Source: an uncultured Ruminococcus sp.
Lineage (GTDB): Bacteria > Bacillota > Clostridia > Oscillospirales > Acutalibacteraceae
Reading direction: 5' to 3'
Length of the DNA: 10,233 nt
Assembly (NCBI GenBank): GCA_902803125.1
Contig: CADCOZ010000034.1
Location: 1-10,233, forward strand
Position numbers and translations under genes: made by a program. Numbering within the stretch: position 1 is the first letter of the stretch; every line of letters begins with the position of its first letter. A model generated the notes under the pieces. It saw only the letters and a program-made list of their open reading frames with translations, made no database searches and was not told where the DNA came from. Positions 1 through 6,073 of the stretch are shown in pieces.

Positions 1-85
1 CCCCCTGGACCCCCGTTGGGGGAACCCCTTTTCTGGCGAAAAAAGGGGTTCCCCCAAACCCCCTCCCTAAATTCGCTGACTTGAC
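1..85 (-). repeat. GC-rich hairpin repeat, copy A (cut by window edge)
   Basis: Read on the minus strand this follows whiA. It begins with AGTCAGCGAATTT (68-80), continues into a G-rich run, and forms a perfect 15-bp stem (18-32 with 41-55) around the 8-base loop 33-40, which reads TTCGCCAG on the minus strand. Bases 1-16 are the start of a second CCAGGGGG-type hairpin that runs off the window. The same order is seen at 3141-3229 and partly at 10099-10159. The stem sequence differs from those copies but stays paired. It could also act as a weak terminator after whiA, but there is no clean U tract after the stem. Confidence 0.85.
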
Positions 86-96
86 CTACATCAATG

Positions 97-145
97 TTAT
101 TCACTATTCTCTATTGCTTCTTCCCGAAGTTCGCTGACTTTTGGT
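97..145 (-). repeat. degenerate 7-mer units and AGTCAGCGAA segment
   Basis: Between whiA and hairpin copy A lie three decayed 7-base units (97-117: TTATTCA, CTATTCT, CTATTGC on the plus strand). Next to them is a 26-base segment (120-145) matching 10090-10115 with a single mismatch by eye; its minus-strand core is CCAAAAGTCAGCGAACTTC. The AGTCAGCGAA word occurs again at 68-80, so this end of the element appears to carry a partial internal duplication. Confidence 0.6.
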
Positions 146-155
146 TCCTCACACA

Positions 156-200
156 TTATTCATTATTCACTATTCACTATTCATTATTCATTTCTTCCGC
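156..200 (-). repeat. five-unit 7-mer array overlapping the whiA 3' end
   Basis: Five contiguous 7-base units (156-190) read on the minus strand as TGAATAA, TGAATAG, TGAATAG, TGAATAA, TGAATAA. They are preceded by GCGGAAGAAA (191-200), close to the GCGGAAATAG that precedes the arrays at 3006 and 10046. The array supplies the last codons of whiA (MNNE) and its TAG stop. Because seven is not a multiple of three, the TGA, TAA and TAG words fall in all three frames of this strand. Confidence 0.85.
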
Positions 201-1103
201 TATCGCCATCAAACGCTGAAGGCGGTGGTTAACGCCGGAACGGCTGATGGGAACGGACAGAGTTTGTCCTAACTCCCGCAGGTTATATTCGGGATGCTCC
301 AGCCGGATTTCTGCCAATTCCCGCAAATCATCGGGCAAAGAGGATAAGCCCTGCTGACGGCTGATTTTCTCAATGGCAATAATTTGCTTGGCCGCCGCCT
401 CCGCTGTTTTTTTGAGGTTGAAGGTTTCCGAATTGATTTGACGGTTCACACGGTTGCGGACAGATTTTCTCATACTGCTCTGCATAACGGCAATCGCCGA
501 CATGGACGCTCCCATATAGGTGAGCATATCCGCAATAATGTCGCTTTCTTTGAGGTAGACAACATAGCTGCCCTGTCGGCGTACCGTGTGGGGTTCCGGC
601 TTGATTTCGGTAATCTCTGCAATGATTCGCTCCAAATCGGCGGCTAAATTTTTGTGAGGAACGGCAAATTCTAAATGATAGTCCTTGTCGGGGTCTGTCA
701 CACTGCCGCAGACCAGAAAAACACCCCGCAGAAAATAGGCTGTGCAGTCATCACCGTCAATATTGCCCCGATTGATACGCAGACAAGGGGAAGAGGAACG
801 ATGGCCGAACCGGTCGAATATCTTGGCACAATCGTTCTTGTCGGGGATATGAAGGGTAAAGACACTGTTTTCACCCCGCCGGCGGGTCAGCTTGACGGTC
901 ATTTCCACAATTACGCCGGTCAGCGACACCAAGGTTTCGGAATAGGCCATCGCCGCCGCACGGGATTCTGTGGTGAAGGAAATGGCAGAGGCACTGAAGC
1001 TTTTAGAGAACAACAGCATACCATACAGCAGGGCTTCCTGCTGTTCTTTTGTCAGTTCTGCGGGCGTACATAATTCTTTTTTGACTTCTTTTGAAAAGGA
1101 CAT
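177..1103 (-). CDS. whiA: WhiA, sporulation/division-associated DNA-binding protein
   Basis: 308 residues, a normal WhiA length. The N-terminus (MSFSKEVKKEL) and the LAGLIDADG-like domain with the segment LRGVFLVCGSVTDP are typical. A C-terminal helix-turn-helix carries LRELGQTLSVPISRSGVNHR. WhiA is a DNA-binding protein that controls sporulation division genes in Streptomyces and is tied to chromosome segregation and division in Bacillus; it shares its fold with homing endonucleases but is not a nuclease. The ATG at 1103 has GGTGA about six bases upstream. It lies 12 bases after rapZ and is probably the last gene of this operon within the window. Oddity: the final residues and stop lie inside a 7-base tandem repeat, so the tail after AIAEEM may not be ancestral. 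Confidence 0.96.
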   Translation of the reverse strand: MSFSKEVKKELCTPAELTKEQQEALLYGMLLFSKSFSASAISFTTESRAAAMAYSETLVSLTGVIVEMTVKLTRRRGENSVFTLHIPDKNDCAKIFDRFGHRSSSPCLRINRGNIDGDDCTAYFLRGVFLVCGSVTDPDKDYHLEFAVPHKNLAADLERIIAEITEIKPEPHTVRRQGSYVVYLKESDIIADMLTYMGASMSAIAVMQSSMRKSVRNRVNRQINSETFNLKKTAEAAAKQIIAIEKISRQQGLSSLPDDLRELAEIRLEHPEYNLRELGQTLSVPISRSGVNHRLQRLMAIAEEMNNE

Positions 1104-1115
1104 ACTCCATCACCG

Positions 1116-1979
1116 CTATTCTTTTGCAATATCTCTATGATGCACAATGACCCGCTGACCGGCCTCCTGAATATGCTGATACAGCACCCTTGTCATGGTG
1201 ACAGAACGGTGCTTGCCGCCGGTACAGCCTGCCGCAATCACTAACTGACTTTTGCCTTCCTGATGGTACAGCGGCAGAGAAAAGTCCACCAAAGACAGCA
1301 TTCGCTGAGCAAAGCCTTGGGACTGTTCGAACTGCATCACATAATCATAGACGCACGCTTCCAGACCGGTATGACGCTTCAGTTCCGGAATATAGAACGG
1401 ATTGGGCAGACAGCGCACATCAAAGACTAAATCCGCTTCGGACGGCAAACCGTACTTGAAGCCGAACGATAAACAGGTCACCGTCATGCCAAGGGACGCA
1501 TCTCCCAAAAACAGCGAAGAAATGCGTTCTTTGAGCTGCTTTTGAGCAAGCAGGGAGGTGTCGATGACATAATCCGCCCGTGCTTTGACCTGCATCAGCA
1601 GTCGTCTTTCCAAAAATAAAGCGTCCTCCGTGGAACCTTTGGTCACATCTGACAGCGGGTGTTTACGGCGGGTTTCTTTATACCGCCGCAGCAGTACCGC
1701 ATCCTGTGCATCTAAAAACAACAATTTATAGGGCTTTTCTTCTGCCCGCAAACGATCCAGCACCGTAAATAAATCGGTAAAGACCTCTCCGGAACGCACA
1801 TCGGTAACCACAGCCATTTTTTTCATGCGTTCGTCCGAGGATTTCTCAAACAAATCGTAAAAAGTCGTGACCAGTGCCGGCGGAATGTTATCCACACAGT
1901 AATAGCCGATATCTTCCATACTCCGCATGGCCACCGATTTGCCCGCTCCGGATAAGCCCGTAATAATCACAAACTCCAT
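1116..1979 (-). CDS. rapZ: RapZ/YvcJ-type nucleotide-binding regulator
   Basis: 287 residues from ATG 1979. The start MEFVIITGLSGAGKS contains a Walker A loop (GLSGAGKS, residues 8-15). DIGYYCVDNIPP, the FLDAQD segment and the C-terminal CTGGKHRSVT signature identify the RapZ/YvcJ family of ATP/GTP-binding proteins. In E. coli RapZ delivers the sRNA GlmZ to RNase E; in Firmicutes YvcJ is a nucleotide-hydrolysing protein whose target is less clear, so sRNA function should not be assumed here. An upstream in-frame GTG at 1994 is possible, but AGGTGA about six bases before ATG 1979 and the family's usual start favour the shorter form. It sits 20 bases after murB and 12 before whiA. The yvcK gene common between rapZ and whiA elsewhere is missing. 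Confidence 0.95.
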   Translation of the reverse strand: MEFVIITGLSGAGKSVAMRSMEDIGYYCVDNIPPALVTTFYDLFEKSSDERMKKMAVVTDVRSGEVFTDLFTVLDRLRAEEKPYKLLFLDAQDAVLLRRYKETRRKHPLSDVTKGSTEDALFLERRLLMQVKARADYVIDTSLLAQKQLKERISSLFLGDASLGMTVTCLSFGFKYGLPSEADLVFDVRCLPNPFYIPELKRHTGLEACVYDYVMQFEQSQGFAQRMLSLVDFSLPLYHQEGKSQLVIAAGCTGGKHRSVTMTRVLYQHIQEAGQRVIVHHRDIAKE

Positions 1980-1999
1980 TTTTTTCACCTGCACACCGC

Positions 2000-2911
2000 T
2001 TATTTTCTGCCTACAAATTTGACCTCACAACATAGGTTGATATGCTTCTTTTCGCTCACAACCTGCCGGATATGCTCTATCAGGTGCAAAACATCTTCTG
2101 CGGTGGCACCGTTATCATTGACAATAAAGCCGGCGTGTTTCGGACTGACCTGTGCTCCGCCGCAGCGATAACCCTTCAATCCGCATTCTTCAATCAGTGC
2201 CGCCGCAAAAGCTCCTTCCGGCCGCTTAAAGACACTGCCGGCACTCGGATGGTTCAGCGGCTGTTTTAACTTGCGGCGTTCCATCAGCTCGTTCATTTTT
2301 TCCGCAATAGCGTTCTGCTCTTTCGGAGTCAGGCAAAAGGCGGCACTCAGAATGATATCCTCTGTATCCGTGAACCGGCTGTGACGGTAGGAAAATTGCA
2401 GTTCGTCTGCCCGACACCGCTTGATTTGACCGTCCTTATCCATATAGTCTACGGCCACTGTCACCTGTTTTATTTCGCCGTTATAGGCTCCGGCGTTCAT
2501 ATAGACCGCACCGCCAACGGAACCGGGAATGCCCCAAGCAAATTCCAGTCCGCTCAGCGACATTTCTTTGGCAAACATACACAGCTTGGCCAGTGTACAG
2601 CCCGCTCCCGCTCGGATAACATTTTCTTCCGTGAGGGAAACCTCGCAAAATTCACCGCCCAGCGTAATGACCAGTCCTTCAATGCCCTGATCCGATACCA
2701 ACAGGTTGGAGCCTCGCCCCAGAATAAAATACGGTACGCCGTATTCTCTGCACAGTGCTGTCACCGCCCGCAGGGACGGCACATCCTTCACTTCACATAA
2801 TGCATCGGCACAGCCCCCGATACGGAAGCTGGTATGGTGCTTCATCGGTACATTAAAAGCCAAGGTGACATTCTCTTTTTGGAGTTTTTCTATCAATTGA
2901 TTGTCTATCAT
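2000..2911 (-). CDS. murB: UDP-N-acetylenolpyruvoylglucosamine reductase
   Basis: 303 residues, full length. MurB is a cytoplasmic FAD enzyme that uses NADPH to reduce enolpyruvyl-UDP-GlcNAc to UDP-MurNAc, the second committed step of peptidoglycan precursor synthesis. Visible signatures: FAD-domain TSFRIGGCADAL (27-38), ILGRGSNLLVSD (63-74) and WGIPGSVGGAVYMNAGAY (126-143); substrate residues in SYRHSRF (R176); and the C-terminal domain with SAGSVFKRPEG, where S226 fits the catalytic serine, and CCEVKF, where E296 fits the catalytic glutamate. The pattern resembles the shorter type II enzymes of Gram-positives. It opens a compact murB-rapZ-whiA cluster. The ribosome site is only moderate (AGGGGTAG), and the upstream region holds a repeat block, so the promoter is unclear. 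Confidence 0.97.
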   Translation of the reverse strand: MIDNQLIEKLQKENVTLAFNVPMKHHTSFRIGGCADALCEVKDVPSLRAVTALCREYGVPYFILGRGSNLLVSDQGIEGLVITLGGEFCEVSLTEENVIRAGAGCTLAKLCMFAKEMSLSGLEFAWGIPGSVGGAVYMNAGAYNGEIKQVTVAVDYMDKDGQIKRCRADELQFSYRHSRFTDTEDIILSAAFCLTPKEQNAIAEKMNELMERRKLKQPLNHPSAGSVFKRPEGAFAAALIEECGLKGYRCGGAQVSPKHAGFIVNDNGATAEDVLHLIEHIRQVVSEKKHINLCCEVKFVGRK

Positions 2912-2995
2912 AAACTACCCCTATCTTTGAATTGTGATTATGAATTGTTGTTTAACGTGCATTCGATGATAAATGCAGTCGTACTCCCCCTGTCA

Positions 2996-3040
2996 GCGGA
3001 AATAGTGAATAATGAATAGTGAATAACGAATAATGAATAA
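2996..3040 (+). repeat. five-unit 7-mer array B
   Basis: GCGGAAATAG (2996-3005) is followed by exactly five 7-base units: TGAATAA, TGAATAG, TGAATAA, CGAATAA, TGAATAA (3006-3040). The flank, the unit count and the CGAATAA variant in fourth place all match the array at 10036-10080. The following bases, TGTATGAG, resemble TGTGTGAG after array A. It lies between murB and hprK and is the entry module of the longer repeat that runs to 3284. Confidence 0.88.
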
Positions 3041-3160
3041 TGTATGAGCAGGCAAGTCGTTCAAGAATCGGTGAGGTAAATGATAAAGCGACGAAAGAAT
3101 ACAATCGCTTTGCTTGTCAAGTTCTTAAAAGACCTCAACACAGCGAATTTTGAAAGGGGG
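3040..3160 (+). repeat. spacer segment shared with 4652-4749
   Basis: From 3060 this segment aligns with 4652-4749 at about 80% identity by hand, with one in-frame 3-base gap, ending in AACACAGCGA and an A/T then G-rich run. It also holds a short open frame: ATG 3040 to TGA 3151-3153, 37 codons, with no ribosome site I trust because the 7-mer array is immediately upstream. The peptide core SRIGE...EYNRFACQ...QHSEF is partly kept in the other copy. It may be a fossil of a gene end carried by the repeat, or noncoding repeat DNA. Confidence 0.6.
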
Positions 3161-3284
3161 TTTGGGGGAAAACTTTTTTTCGCCAGAAAAAGTTTTCCCC
3201 CAACGGGGGTCCAGGGGGAGCCCCCCTGGTGGGGTCCAGGGGCAACGCCCCTGGTGGGAGGTTTGGAGGGCAAAGCCCTCCAAC
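3155..3284 (+). repeat. four-hairpin cassette, copy B
   Basis: Four consecutive perfect or near-perfect hairpins. H1 is a 15-bp stem, 3164-3178 with 3187-3201, loop TTCGCCAG. H2 pairs CCAGGGGG (3211-3218) with CCCCCTGG (3222-3229). H3 pairs CCAGGGGC (3236-3243) with GCCCCTGG (3247-3254). H4 pairs TTGGAGGGC (3263-3271) with GCCCTCCAA (3275-3283), loop AAA. The block ends 7 bases before the hprK stop codon, so on the minus strand it forms the 3' UTR of hprK and separates it from murB. H1 recurs in copies A and D, H4 at 4751-4771. Confidence 0.9.
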
Positions 3285-3290
3285 ATTCTT

Positions 3291-4253
3291 TTAGAACGGA
3301 ATGGTTTTCACGCCGCTTTCCTCTTCTTCGGGCAGCTCTAAGCCTAACAGCTGGAACAGTTCACGGGCAGCGTTATAGCCCATCTTTCGCTGACGGTTAT
3401 TCATCGCCGCAACCTCAATAATGACCGCAAGGTTTCGGCCGGGCTTGACGGGAATCGTCAGAATCGGCACCTGATTGCCCAGAATCTCTGTCATTTCGTT
3501 GCTCATGCCCATGCGGTCATAAACCTTCTTGCTGTCCCACAGCTCCAGATTGATGACCATGTCGATTTTCTCGCTCATTTTAACCGAGCCCATACCGAAC
3601 AGCCTTCTGGCGTTGATAATGCCAATGCCTCTCAGCTCAATAAAATGACGAATATTCGCCGGTGACTGTCCAATCAGCTGACGGTTGGAAACCTTGCGAA
3701 TCTCTACCGCATCGTCTGCAATCAGTCGGTGACCACGCTTGACCAGTTCGATGGCTGTTTCGCTTTTGCCGACACCGCTGTCGCCGACAATGAGCAGTCC
3801 TTCACCATAGACTTCTACCAGTACGCCGTGACGGGTCACACGGGGGGCCAGTTCGGTATTCAGCATGGAAATCAGAGAAGCCGACAGCACCGAGGTGGTT
3901 TCTGCACTGCGTAAGACAGGGATTTTATACTTTTCTGCCGCCGACATCAATTCGCCGTAGGGAATAATATTGCGTGTGACAATAATAGATGGCGGCTGAA
4001 GCGCAAACATTCGTTCAATCACATGATACCGCTGTTCCGTGCTGAAGCGGTTCAGATAGCTGTTTTCGGTATTGCCGAAGATCATCATGCGGGTATTATC
4101 GAAAAAATCAAGAAAGCCTGTCAGTTCCAGTCCCGGCCGAATAATATCGCGGGACACAATCTTGATTTTTTCCGGTTCTTCGGGCATATAGGCCACTTCC
4201 AGATCCAATTCCTTGATGATTTTGTCCAGTGTCACAGAAAATTTTGTTTCCAT
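3291..4253 (-). CDS. hprK: HPr kinase/phosphorylase
   Basis: 320 residues from ATG 4253. HprK phosphorylates HPr on Ser46 using ATP or pyrophosphate and removes the phosphate, linking glycolytic state to catabolite repression through CcpA. The C-terminal kinase domain shows RHGVLVEVYG with the conserved His142, the Walker A loop GDSGVGKS (157-164), ADDAVEI with Asp180/181, and the family signature ELRGIGIINARRLFG (206-220). The N-terminal domain (about 1-130) is also normal. An in-frame TTG at 4271 overlaps the ribosome site GGAGGT (4264-4269) and is unlikely to be the start. It has its own promoter candidate (4384-4412). It has the same orientation as murB, but the 379-base gap full of hairpins suggests partial or complete uncoupling. 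Confidence 0.97.
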   Translation of the reverse strand: METKFSVTLDKIIKELDLEVAYMPEEPEKIKIVSRDIIRPGLELTGFLDFFDNTRMMIFGNTENSYLNRFSTEQRYHVIERMFALQPPSIIVTRNIIPYGELMSAAEKYKIPVLRSAETTSVLSASLISMLNTELAPRVTRHGVLVEVYGEGLLIVGDSGVGKSETAIELVKRGHRLIADDAVEIRKVSNRQLIGQSPANIRHFIELRGIGIINARRLFGMGSVKMSEKIDMVINLELWDSKKVYDRMGMSNEMTEILGNQVPILTIPVKPGRNLAVIIEVAAMNNRQRKMGYNAARELFQLLGLELPEEEESGVKTIPF

Positions 4254-4263
4254 TATGATTAGC

Positions 4264-4269
4264 ACCTCC
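4264..4269 (-). promoter_or_regulatory. hprK ribosome binding site
   Basis: GGAGGT on the minus strand lies 10 bases before ATG 4253. The TTG codon at 4271-4269 overlaps it, so this site decides the start at 4253. Confidence 0.75.
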
Positions 4270-4278
4270 AAAAGCTGT

Positions 4279-4355
4279 CTGCTGAAAAGTAACCGTTCTT
4301 TTTGTGAGCAAAAAATAGTTCTGCATCAAAAGCACCCTTCCGGTTTTCTCAGCAG
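4279..4355 (-). other. long-range stem in the hprK leader
   Basis: In the hprK 5' leader, minus-strand CTGCTGAGAAAA (4344-4355) can pair with TTTTCAGCAG (4279-4288), apart from one bulge, enclosing about 55 bases. The 3' arm ends roughly 10 bases before the ribosome site. It could be a leader fold affecting initiation, but a single copy gives no covariation support. Confidence 0.3.
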
Positions 4356-4383
4356 GAAAGAAGTAATCCTCAATGATATATTC

Positions 4384-4412
4384 ATTATATACTATTTTTT
4401 TTGTTTTTGAAA
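4384..4412 (-). promoter_or_regulatory. candidate sigma-A promoter for hprK
   Basis: On the minus strand a perfect TATAAT -10 box (4384-4389) lies 17 bases after TTTCAA (4407-4412), a weak -35. The surroundings are strongly A/T rich, and the predicted leader is about 125 bases. Confidence 0.55.
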
Positions 4413-4450
4413 GAGTTTTATTATAATTTTAACAGGATTTCAAAAAACTC

Positions 4451-4479
4451 TTTTGTTCATGGATTTTTCATGCTATAAT
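4451..4479 (+). promoter_or_regulatory. candidate promoter for the glycosyltransferase
   Basis: TATAAT (4474-4479) with an extended -10 TG two bases earlier (ATGCTATAAT) and TTGTTC/TTTGTT-type -35 words at 4452-4458 (spacing 15-16). It is divergent from the hprK promoter and would give a leader of about 315 bases before the start at 4804. Confidence 0.55.
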
Positions 4480-4486
4480 ACCTCTA

Positions 4487-4651
4487 AGGGTATTGTTTCC
4501 AAGTGAGACTAAGGAAACGCTGACAGCTCCCCGCTGAACCAATGGGGGAGAGCTGTCCGTATAAAAAGCTGATGGCGGTTGTGTTTCTCAAAGCCCCTGT
4601 TTAATATCTTACCGCAGAGAAAAAAGTATAACGTGTGGGGAAGGCGGGTTT
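4487..4651 (+). other. structured leader upstream of the glycosyltransferase
   Basis: No gene is seen here. Two local hairpins follow the promoter candidate: GTTTCC (4495-4500) with GGAAAC (4513-4518), and GACAGCTC plus CCC (4522-4532) with GGG, a bulged A and GAGCTGTC (4546-4557). No U tract follows the second, so it does not look like a terminator. It matches no riboswitch I can name. Confidence 0.35.
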
Positions 4652-4772
4652 TTCGAGAATTGGTGAGGCAAAAGCTAAAGTGACAGAATACAACAGTTTT
4701 GCTCGCCAAGCACTTGAAAGACTACAACACAGCGATTTTTGGAAAGGGGTTTGGAGGGTAAAGCCCTCCAAC
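4652..4772 (+). repeat. diverged repeat, copy C (spacer plus last hairpin)
   Basis: Aligns with 3060-3160 at about 80% by hand, then passes directly from GGAAAGGGGTT into the last hairpin TTGGAGGG (4751-4758) / CCCTCCAA (4764-4771) with loop AAA and a T-G closing pair. The 7-mer array and hairpins H1-H3 are absent, so this looks like an internally deleted relative of copy B. A frame from GTG 4635 to TGA 4785 stays open through the segment (50 codons) and stops 16 bases before the glycosyltransferase; I see no ribosome site for it. Confidence 0.75.
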
Positions 4773-4803
4773 ATTACGAAATGCTGATGGGTTGGTGATG
4801 ATA

Positions 4804-5997
4804 ATGCGTGTGTTGATTTTTAGTGAAGTATACACTCCTTTTGTGAGCGGCGTAGCCAGTTATGTGGATATCCTGAAAAAAGGGCTGACCTCCTTGTCCC
4901 ATGAAGTAATGGTGGTCACATCCAATCCCATGCTCAAAGAGGTATTTTATTCCCAGTTGGAAAAAAATATCTATTGTCCCGCCAGACGAGCCAATAATAA
5001 ATATGGCTTTGAGTGTCGGGGCATCCATAACGGCAGTCTGATTGACTTTATTGCCGGTTTCAATCCGGACGTGGTGCATATTCATACCGACACCAAAATC
5101 GGTTATTTGGGGCTGACGGTGGCGGATAAATGCAGTGTGCCGGTTGTTTTTACCATTCATGACTATTTTATGGATCGGTTTGCCGCTGATACCTCCCGCA
5201 TGACATGGAATATCAAGACGTTTTTTGAAAAGCGGCATTTTTGTGATATGCTGGACAATGCCGATATTGTGACTTCTTCCTGCGGACGAGCCGCCCTGTT
5301 TGTGCAGAAAGCCGAACGAAACCGCCGTGTGATGCTCATTCATTCCAATACGGATACCGAGAGGTTTGATTATCACAAAACATCAAGAGAGGCTATTCTG
5401 AAAACAAGAGCCAAATTCGGGTTGTCCGCTGAGGCCACCGTGGCGGTTTTTGCAGGCAAGCTGACGGTTGAAAAGAATTTAGAGTTTGTTTTGACTGCCT
5501 TTGCCAAGTATATCAAGCCTTCCGAGAATATTCAAATGCTGATTGTTGGTGACGGCACGGAAGTGGATTATCTGCGGCGGCTGTGCCACACGCTCAAATT
5601 AGAGAATCGCATTATTTTTGCCGGTGCGGTGGCCAACACTATGATGCCTGCTATTTACTCCTCCTGTGATATTTATGTATGCTCTGCCGATGACAGTCTG
5701 ATGTCGATGTCCTTTGTGGAAGCGATGGCCTGCGGCTTGCCGGTGCTGGTCAAGGAAGATAAAGAAGGCATTGTTCGCAGTACGGTCAGCCACGGGGTCA
5801 ACGGCTTTGTGTACAGCAAGCGGTCGGAGTTGGCTCGTTATCTCAAAAAGCTGTCCAGTCTGGACGATGAACAGCGAACCATTATTCGGCAGAGTGTTCG
5901 GGATTCTTTGGTCACCATTGATGACACCCATATGGCACAGCAGTATCTGAAAGCCTATCAAATTGCCATCAAAAAATATCAAGCCAATAACGATTAA
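4804..5997 (+). CDS. GT4-type glycosyltransferase, group 1
   Basis: 397 residues, GT-B fold. The N-terminal acceptor domain starts MRVLIFSEVYTPFVSGVASY, as in glucosyl-diacylglycerol synthases and mannosyltransferases of family GT4, followed by DVVHIHT and FTIHDYF segments. The C-terminal donor-binding domain has FAGKLTVEKNLEFVL, MLIVGDGTE and FVEAMACGLPVLV. It likely transfers a sugar from a nucleotide donor to a membrane lipid or envelope glycan on the cytoplasmic side; the substrate cannot be read from sequence. Oddity: in the family's E-x7-E motif the second Glu is E306, but the first position is S298 (preceded by D296-D297). Start choice: in-frame TTG 4792, GTG 4795 and ATG 4798 also exist; ATG 4804 fits the family start, with a weak GGTGA just upstream. 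galK follows after a hairpin. Confidence 0.9.
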   Translation: MRVLIFSEVYTPFVSGVASYVDILKKGLTSLSHEVMVVTSNPMLKEVFYSQLEKNIYCPARRANNKYGFECRGIHNGSLIDFIAGFNPDVVHIHTDTKIGYLGLTVADKCSVPVVFTIHDYFMDRFAADTSRMTWNIKTFFEKRHFCDMLDNADIVTSSCGRAALFVQKAERNRRVMLIHSNTDTERFDYHKTSREAILKTRAKFGLSAEATVAVFAGKLTVEKNLEFVLTAFAKYIKPSENIQMLIVGDGTEVDYLRRLCHTLKLENRIIFAGAVANTMMPAIYSSCDIYVCSADDSLMSMSFVEAMACGLPVLVKEDKEGIVRSTVSHGVNGFVYSKRSELARYLKKLSSLDDEQRTIIRQSVRDSLVTIDDTHMAQQYLKAYQIAIKKYQANND

Positions 5998-6013
5998 ATT
6001 CCTATCGGTCAAA

Positions 6014-6054
6014 AGGGAATCCTTGTTACGAAACGGGGATTCCCTGCTTATTTT
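6014..6054 (+). terminator. hairpin between glycosyltransferase and galK
   Basis: AGGGAATCC (6014-6022) pairs perfectly with GGATTCCCT (6037-6045), followed by GCTTATTTT. The U tract is interrupted, so this is a moderate terminator that may let some transcription reach galK, for which I see no separate strong promoter. Confidence 0.55.
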
Positions 6055-6073
6055 GCGGAAAGGAAGCATGAAG

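Noticed and set aside
18..55. H1 hairpin as an ordinary Rho-independent terminator
   Set aside because: The T run lies at the top of the stem and loop, not after the stem, and the same hairpin occurs in places and orientations not at gene ends.
156..190. Short tandem array as a CRISPR
   Set aside because: Units are contiguous 7-mers with no spacers, and no cas genes are present.
3061..3421. Open frames across the hairpin repeats and the hprK end on both strands
   Set aside because: They are translations of GC-rich repeat DNA and the antisense of hprK, with no ribosome site and low-complexity protein.
4509..4709. 66-residue minus-strand frame in the leader of the glycosyltransferase
   Set aside because: No ribosome site, no recognisable domain, and it overlaps the repeat and the promoter-proximal hairpins.
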